A stretch of 64,000 nucleotides of DNA, from NCBI GenBank assembly GCA_043772905.1, contig JAYVFS010000162.1, positions 1 to 64,000 of the forward strand, given 5' to 3'. The position numbers and the translations under genes are program-made. Origin of the DNA: JAAFJT01 sp043772905 (GTDB lineage Bacteria; Bacteroidota; Bacteroidia; Chitinophagales; Saprospiraceae). Of the stretch, positions 59,359 through 64,000 are shown in pieces. A model generated the notes under the pieces. That model was not told where the DNA came from. It was given only the letters and a program-made list of their open reading frames with translations, and did not search any database. How positions within the stretch are numbered: position 1 is the first letter of the stretch; every line of letters begins with the position of its first letter.

Positions 59359-61221
59359 ATGAAATCTATAAGAAATATAAAGATTGCTCTTCTAACAATA
59401 GCCTTTATCAGTGTCGTTTCATCGGGCTGCAAAGACAGCTTTTTAGTTGAAAGTCCAGTTTCGTCATTGACAACAGACAGCTATTATAAAACCGAAGCAG
59501 GATTTGAAGACTTGGTTAGGTCTTGTTATCCCCTGTTGCGAAACATCCACCAAAATAGGATTTTGGTTTTAAATGGCACGGATATTTTCGCAAGTCAAGG
59601 TGGTTGGAATCCGTCTGCGGTGAATGGAAAAGTAAATGTACCGAGCCAAAACGATGTCTATGATGCCCGTTTCAATGCGACGATAGGAGAAGTTCAAAGC
59701 CTTTGGCAATTATTGTATGCTGAAATAGGGCGGACTAATACCGCCATTTCACGTGCCGATGCCGTCACCTATACAATTCCTGCAACAAAAGACGTGCGGG
59801 TTGCAGAGGCTAAATTTTTACGTGCTTTGTGCTTGTTTTATGCTGTTCAACAATGGGGAGATGTACCCATGCCGTTAGTTGAAAATACCGCATCTGGCAA
59901 GGACTTTCCAAGAGTGCCGTCTGCCGATATTTACAAACAATTGATTACAGATTTGTTGGATTGCGAAGCCAAATTACCTGTTACGGCATCCAATTATGGA
60001 CGCATCACAAAAGGCACAGCGCAGTTTCTTTTAGCTCGCGTCTATTTGACACGCGGTTGGAATTTCAACAATGCTTTAGGTGGCACAGCTGCCGATTTTG
60101 ATGCAGCCATTACTTATGCTGATAAAATTATTGATGTTTATCCGTTGGCAACAAATTACAGTGATTTATTCCCTAAGCGGTCAAACAATCCTTTGACGCA
60201 ATATACAGGTGCTCAAAATGATAAAAATGCAGAAATTATCTTCGCTGTCCAATGGAATCCCGATGTTTTGACCAATAAAACAGATGCGGCTTTTGGAGTA
60301 GATCCTGCAGGTGGCAACGATTTACATTCAAAATTTGGTCCCAGTGGTGAAGGTTTCCCCGGCAGCAAAGGAAGAACGCCGGACTACAACCGTGGTCAAG
60401 GTGTCCATCAAGTAACACCTGCCGCTTACCGCTTTTTTGACCCAGACAATGATATGCGTTATGCCCAAGATTTTGTCAACGTTGGCTATGCTTTATCCGC
60501 AGTATCGAATTTCAAACCATTGCCACAGAGCAACCCTACTTTGACATTTAACATTGCCGCTGGAGATACCGTCATTCTTTGCAGACCGTGGAATAACCCA
60601 ACCACAACCCTCGCTGAAAGAGGTATTGATGTAGGCGGCACAAAGAAATATTCTGTTGTCAATACCTATGAATATGGTGGTGGCTATCCGATTGACAATT
60701 CAGGCTTGCCTGTTCAACCACCACTTATGTGGAAGTTTTGGCAGCCCGGTATTCCCTATGGCGATGCTTATGGTACGTTCAATGAATGTATTTTCCGTTC
60801 CGCCGAAGCCTATTTGATTGCAGCCGAAGCGATTGTGAAAGGTGGCAAAGGTGCTAAATTAGGCACTGCCGATGTTTACTACAACAAAGTTTTGGACAGA
60901 GCTTTGGGTACTAAAAAAGGGTCAGACCCGAAATGTGCCGCCGCACCTGAAGACCAAAAATCTTTGGCAACAGCTTCTTACAGAGCAACAGCGAGCAACG
61001 TCACCATTGATTTGATTTTAGATGAAAGAGCCAGAGAGTTTTTGGGTGAGTACAACAGATGGTTTGACTTGAAAAGAACAGGTAAATTTGTCGAACGTGT
61101 CAAAAAATACAACCCTTGGACAGTAGGGCAAGCTATTTCAGACAAACATAATTTGAGACCCATTCCACAAGCAGAAATTGATTTGTCGTTTCCAACGATC
61201 AGCCAAAATCCTGGCTATTAA
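59359..61221 (+). CDS. SusD/RagB-family outer-membrane lipoprotein
   Basis: A 620-residue SusD-type protein with lipobox SSGCKD (Cys about 24). Features include LVESPVSSLTTDSYYKTEAG at the N-terminus, the FLRALCLFYAVQQWGDVPMP helix pair, KGTAQFLLARVYLTRGW, and the terminal EFLGEYNRWFDLKRTGKFVE, RPIPQAEIDLSFPTISQNPGY-type ending. It is longer than the SusD at 20519, with an insertion in the middle (about 260-440). It forms the glycan-binding lid of the STN-type SusC directly upstream. Confidence 0.93.
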   Translation: MKSIRNIKIALLTIAFISVVSSGCKDSFLVESPVSSLTTDSYYKTEAGFEDLVRSCYPLLRNIHQNRILVLNGTDIFASQGGWNPSAVNGKVNVPSQNDVYDARFNATIGEVQSLWQLLYAEIGRTNTAISRADAVTYTIPATKDVRVAEAKFLRALCLFYAVQQWGDVPMPLVENTASGKDFPRVPSADIYKQLITDLLDCEAKLPVTASNYGRITKGTAQFLLARVYLTRGWNFNNALGGTAADFDAAITYADKIIDVYPLATNYSDLFPKRSNNPLTQYTGAQNDKNAEIIFAVQWNPDVLTNKTDAAFGVDPAGGNDLHSKFGPSGEGFPGSKGRTPDYNRGQGVHQVTPAAYRFFDPDNDMRYAQDFVNVGYALSAVSNFKPLPQSNPTLTFNIAAGDTVILCRPWNNPTTTLAERGIDVGGTKKYSVVNTYEYGGGYPIDNSGLPVQPPLMWKFWQPGIPYGDAYGTFNECIFRSAEAYLIAAEAIVKGGKGAKLGTADVYYNKVLDRALGTKKGSDPKCAAAPEDQKSLATASYRATASNVTIDLILDERAREFLGEYNRWFDLKRTGKFVERVKKYNPWTVGQAISDKHNLRPIPQAEIDLSFPTISQNPGY

Positions 61222-61226
61222 TTCGT

Positions 61227-61265
61227 AAAACTCTTGGAGGGTTTGTAGCCCTCCAAGAGTTTTTC
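61227..61265 (+). terminator. Intrinsic terminator after susD
   Basis: AAAACTCTTGGAGGG pairs with CCCTCCAAGAGTTTT (perfect 15-base arms, seven-base loop) followed by T residues. The 11-base word follows at 61276. Confidence 0.88.
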
Positions 61266-61275
61266 CAAATGAATA

Positions 61276-61286
61276 CCCCTCAGTAT
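61276..61286 (-). repeat. 11-base word, intergenic copy
   Basis: CCCCTCAGTAT, 55 bases after the susD stop and after its terminator. Confidence 0.9.
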
Positions 61287-61445
61287 AAAGCTGTTGGACG
61301 AGTATTTCCTTCCATTTCTCTTCTTTTTTGTCAATAAATTGGAATAACTATGCCGTTATTGCCACTATCATTATATTGCTGATGATTTTCTTGAAAAAGG
61401 AAAAGAACCATTCTTAATGATTAAAGTAGTAACCGTTTTTTAAAA

Positions 61446-62912
61446 ATGAAAAAAGAAATAATGACAACAAGCAGACGTAAATTCATCAAATCAAGCGCAG
61501 TGGTAGCGGGCAGTTTTTTCATCGTGCCACGCCATGTACTCGGCAGAGGTTTTGTCGCACCCAGTGACAAACTCAATATTGCAGCTATCGGCGCAGGCGG
61601 AAAAGGCGCATCTGACATTCTACATGCTTCAAATAATGGCATGAACAACGTGGTCGCGCTTTGTGACGTGGACATGGCACGTTGTAAAAGCAGCATTGAC
61701 AAGTTCCCCAACGCCAAACGGTACAAAGACTTTCGTGTCATGCTCGAAGAAATGAAAGGTGATATTGACGCAGTCACCATTTCAACGCCTGACCATCAGC
61801 ATGCCGTAGCAGCGATGGCAGCCATGCAAATGGGCAAACACGTCTATGTCCAAAAACCGCTCACACACGACATTCACGAGGCGCGGACATTGACTGAAAG
61901 CGCAAGAAAATACAAAGTCGTCACCCAAATGGGCAACCAAGGATCTTCTAATCCCACTCAAAAAGTCATGATGGATTGGTTGGATTCTGGCAAAATTGGT
62001 AAAGTGAGTACGGTTTATATCTGGACAAATCGCCCTGTCTGGCCACAAGGCATTCCAGTACCCACTGAAAAACCGGCATTGATTGAATCTATGGACTCAA
62101 AAGATTGGGATTTGTGGGTCGGAACGGCTTCATGGGTGGATTATCATCCTTTATATCATCCGTTCAAATGGCGTGGTTGGTGGAATTTCGGCACAGGTGC
62201 ATTGGGCGATATGGGTTGCCATCTGATTGACCCAGCGTTCCGAGTTTTAGGTTTAGGTTATCCAACAGAAGTAGAATGTAGTGTCGGACAAGTGTTTATA
62301 CAAGATTGGAATGCGGAATATATCCCCGAAGGCTGCCCACCTTCATCAAGCGTTCAATTGAAATTCCCTGCGACTAAGCGCAATAACACACCCGTCACCA
62401 TGTATTGGACAGATGGCGGTCTCCGTCCTTTCCATCCCGATTGGATTCCTGCCAACGAACCACTTGCAGAATCTGACAGCAGCAATGGCGTGATGATGAT
62501 TGGTACAAAAGGCGTGATGACCTGCGGTACTTACGGCAATACACCTAAAATTTACATGAAAAATGGTGAAAAAATAGAAATGCCAAAAGCAGACCCCTCA
62601 GTAAAATCGCTGCCTGAACATGGTCATCAAATCGCCTGGACAGAGGCGTGCAAAGCGGGTTTCAACAGTGCACAACACAAAGCCCTGTCTTCTTCATTCG
62701 ACTATTCAGGTCCTTTGACCGAAACTGTTTTGATGGGTAACTTGGCTATCCGCAGTTATATGTTGCGTACAGCAACCGATAGACCCAATAGGTTCAACTA
62801 CGATGGTCGTAAAAAACTACTTTGGGACGGTACAAATATGAAAATTACAAACTTTGAAGATGCCAACCAATTCGTTTCACGTCCTTATCGTGAAGGTTGG
62901 AAATTGGTATAA
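61446..62912 (+). CDS. Gfo/Idh/MocA-family oxidoreductase, Tat-exported
   Basis: A 488-residue protein. It has a twin-arginine signal (TSRRKFIKSSAVVAGSFFIV), Rossmann region (LNIAAIGAGGKGASDILHAS), the DHQHAVAAMAAMQMGKHVYV segment followed by QKP, and a C-terminal domain containing GALGDMGCHLIDPAFRVLGL with the family His. It resembles Bacteroidota glycoside oxidoreductases placed next to SusC/D genes. Being downstream of a terminator, it may have its own promoter in the 61290-61440 gap, although none is clear. It probably acts on the sugar imported by the SusC/D pair. The 11-base word is at 62594. Confidence 0.88.
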   Translation: MKKEIMTTSRRKFIKSSAVVAGSFFIVPRHVLGRGFVAPSDKLNIAAIGAGGKGASDILHASNNGMNNVVALCDVDMARCKSSIDKFPNAKRYKDFRVMLEEMKGDIDAVTISTPDHQHAVAAMAAMQMGKHVYVQKPLTHDIHEARTLTESARKYKVVTQMGNQGSSNPTQKVMMDWLDSGKIGKVSTVYIWTNRPVWPQGIPVPTEKPALIESMDSKDWDLWVGTASWVDYHPLYHPFKWRGWWNFGTGALGDMGCHLIDPAFRVLGLGYPTEVECSVGQVFIQDWNAEYIPEGCPPSSSVQLKFPATKRNNTPVTMYWTDGGLRPFHPDWIPANEPLAESDSSNGVMMIGTKGVMTCGTYGNTPKIYMKNGEKIEMPKADPSVKSLPEHGHQIAWTEACKAGFNSAQHKALSSSFDYSGPLTETVLMGNLAIRSYMLRTATDRPNRFNYDGRKKLLWDGTNMKITNFEDANQFVSRPYREGWKLV

Positions 62913-62930
62913 TCAATCCCCACAACACTT

Positions 62931-62968
62931 GGGGAGTCACTTCGCAACCCACAGCGATTTGACTCCCC
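62931..62968 (+). terminator. Hairpin after the oxidoreductase
   Basis: GGGGAGTCACTTCGC pairs with GCGATTTGACTCCCC (15-base arms, two mismatches), 18 bases after the stop. No long T-run follows. Confidence 0.6.
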
Positions 62969-63106
62969 CTAATTTTAAATGGATGTTTTCCTTTTGCTAA
63001 TAGGAGGAATCAATTATCTTTTTTTACACGCTTGCCATAAGGCTTTTTATGCAATAAATATTTTATGTGAATCGGACACATGAACAGCGAAGCTATAAAT
63101 TTTACC

Positions 63107-63117
63107 CCCCTCAGTAT
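63107..63117 (-). repeat. 11-base word, intergenic copy
   Basis: CCCCTCAGTAT in the 497-base gap, directly before the hairpin at 63118-63151. Confidence 0.9.
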
Positions 63118-63158
63118 AAAAGCCAATGCGACATATTTTGCATTGGCTTTTCGGGTTT
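63118..63158 (+). terminator. Intrinsic terminator following the 11-base word
   Basis: AAAAGCCAATGC (63118-63129) and GCATTGGCTTTT (63140-63151) pair, then TCGGGTTTTT. Confidence 0.7.
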
Positions 63159-63173
63159 TTATACCCCTCTGCA

Positions 63174-63217
63174 TTTCCTTAGTTCGGCGAGGTTCAAACC
63201 TCGCCGAACTAAGGAAA
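63174..63217. repeat. Perfect inverted repeat, 21-bp arms
   Basis: TTTCCTTAGTTCGGCGAGGTT and its complement around a two-base loop. It lies in the same gap as the terminator at 63118, before the third dehydrogenase gene. The gap 62913-63409 otherwise contains only AT-rich sequence. Confidence 0.8.
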
Positions 63218-63338
63218 TCAGTTTTCTTCTAAATCAATTTTCCTATTTACACACTTTATTTCTATGCTTCTCTTTCTCCTCGATTATCTATCTTTATGGC
63301 ATGAAAAAATCACCAATAGGATACAAATATTAGATAAA

Positions 63339-63349
63339 ATACTGAGGGG
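63339..63349 (+). repeat. 11-base word, intergenic copy
   Basis: ATACTGAGGGG, 60 bases before the dehydrogenase start. Confidence 0.9.
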
Positions 63350-63409
63350 GTATAAAATTCACAAACTATTGATTATCAAATAGATTATAAAATCAATTTT
63401 TTATTAAAC

Positions 63410-64000
63410 ATGGCTAAAAATAAACCATTTAGAACAGCATTTTTCTCTTTATTAGTGCTGTCTATTTTCCTTGTTGGGTTCAATGTTCTCTCTTTTGAAG
63501 AACCTAATATTTCACTCGAAAACTATCAAATAGAAGAAGGTTTTGATTTAAGCATAGTGGCATCAGAGCCGTTTCTAAAAGCCCCCGTCAGTATGGATTT
63601 TGACGATAAAGGCAGGATGTGGGTGGTAGAAATGATTGGCTATATGCCCAATCTCGAAGGCACCGGCGAAGATGAACCCAATGGCAGGATTACAATTTTA
63701 GAGGATTTAGATAAAGATGGCGTGACAGACCATGCCAAAGTATTTTTAGATAAACTTGTGCTGCCCCGCGCATTAGCGCATGTGTACGGCGGGCTTTTAT
63801 ATTCTGATGGACCCAAGTTGTGGTTTGTAGAAATAAAAAACGATAAGCCTGGCAAAAAAACGCTGGTTGACCCTGTGTATGCTGAGGGGGGCAATGTCGA
63901 ACATTCATCCAACGGATTGATGATGAATATTGACAATTGGATATATAATGCCAAATATAATTTTAGGTATCAGCGCAAAAAAGGAAAATGGTTGAAAGAG
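63410..64000 (+). CDS. PVC-type dehydrogenase, partial (runs off the window)
   Basis: The first 197 codons of a gene that continues past the window. The ATG at 63410 begins a signal segment (AFFSLLVLSIFLVGFNVLS), followed by the beta-propeller start EEGFDLSIVASEPFLKAPVS, MWVVEMIGYMPNLEG, LEDLDKDGVTDHAKVFLDKL and VEHSSNGLMMNIDNWIYNAK. This is the third member of the PVC-type membrane-bound dehydrogenase group in the window and is closer to the one at 27899 than to the SGNH fusion at 3785. A haem domain would be expected beyond the edge. Near copies of the 11-base word lie at 63584 and 63879. Confidence 0.85.
   Translation, partial: MAKNKPFRTAFFSLLVLSIFLVGFNVLSFEEPNISLENYQIEEGFDLSIVASEPFLKAPVSMDFDDKGRMWVVEMIGYMPNLEGTGEDEPNGRITILEDLDKDGVTDHAKVFLDKLVLPRALAHVYGGLLYSDGPKLWFVEIKNDKPGKKTLVDPVYAEGGNVEHSSNGLMMNIDNWIYNAKYNFRYQRKKGKWLKE

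Noticed and set aside
63103..63111. TTTACCCCCC as a reverse ECF-type promoter box
   Set aside because: No TTGTCT box is found at the required 11-base distance on the minus strand.
63067..63333. 88-codon open frame on the plus strand
   Set aside because: It runs through a terminator hairpin, a perfect inverted repeat and a copy of the 11-base word, and has no protein-like pattern.

Overview
The window comes from a member of the Bacteroidota, probably a free-living environmental one. It carries two SusC/SusD pairs, a FecI/FecR-type ECF sigma/anti-sigma pair, a TamL-TamB pair, type IX secretion C-terminal sorting domains, and Bacteroidota-type promoters (TTG, about 20 bp, TAnnTTTG). Composition is AT-rich. 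I cannot place the genus. There are no rRNA or tRNA genes and no CRISPR array.

Layout. 0.2-0.9 kb: a HigB/HigA-type toxin-antitoxin pair. 0.9-7.9 kb: a sugar isomerase/epimerase, a sulfatase, a secreted SGNH + PVC-type dehydrogenase + cytochrome c fusion, and a ThuA-domain protein. 8.2-25.3 kb (minus strand): a polysaccharide-utilisation locus, in transcription order SusC, SusD, a large secreted putative enzyme with LamG and type IX sorting domains, a five-LamG protein, a GH130 phosphorylase, an MFS transporter and a lipoprotein paralogue of the putative enzyme. A divergent AraC regulator sits next to SusC. 26.5-27.6 kb: a decayed transposase. 27.9-31.7 kb: a lipoprotein dehydrogenase-cytochrome and a Gfo/Idh/MocA oxidoreductase. 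31.8-39.1 kb (minus strand): TamL and TamB. 39.6-48.4 kb: GH92 alpha-mannosidase, two oxidoreductases around a GntP permease, a sulfatase and a nitrilase-family amidohydrolase. 48.7-53.8 kb: a replication/partition module with ParA, perfect AT-rich inverted repeats, a ribbon-helix-helix protein, four 20-bp iterons, a Rep initiator with an inverted-repeat operator, and a Bro-N/DinD-like protein. 53.9-62.9 kb: ECF sigma, FecR, an STN-domain SusC, SusD and another oxidoreductase. 63.4 kb to the end: the start of a third PVC-type dehydrogenase.

The replication module suggests a plasmid, a chromid or an integrated plasmid whose cargo is glycan catabolism. Sulfatases and mannan-type enzymes release sugars, SusC/D proteins import them, and several Tat-exported oxidoreductases and cytochrome-linked dehydrogenases, with ThuA and TIM-barrel isomerase partners, suggest oxidation of sugars (possibly 3-keto-sugar chemistry) in the periplasm. 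That pathway is inference.

Two signals stand out. First, a 10-11 base word, (A)TACTGAGGGG, occurs 39 times on both strands and in all coding frames, and is over-represented between genes. It looks like a DNA-uptake-type or chromosome-organising sequence that I do not recognise from any described system. Second, a promoter signature, TGGGGTAAA-N11-TTGTCT, is found with identical spacing before the ECF sigma gene, before its fecR gene, and before the distant GH92 operon, which ties them into one regulon.
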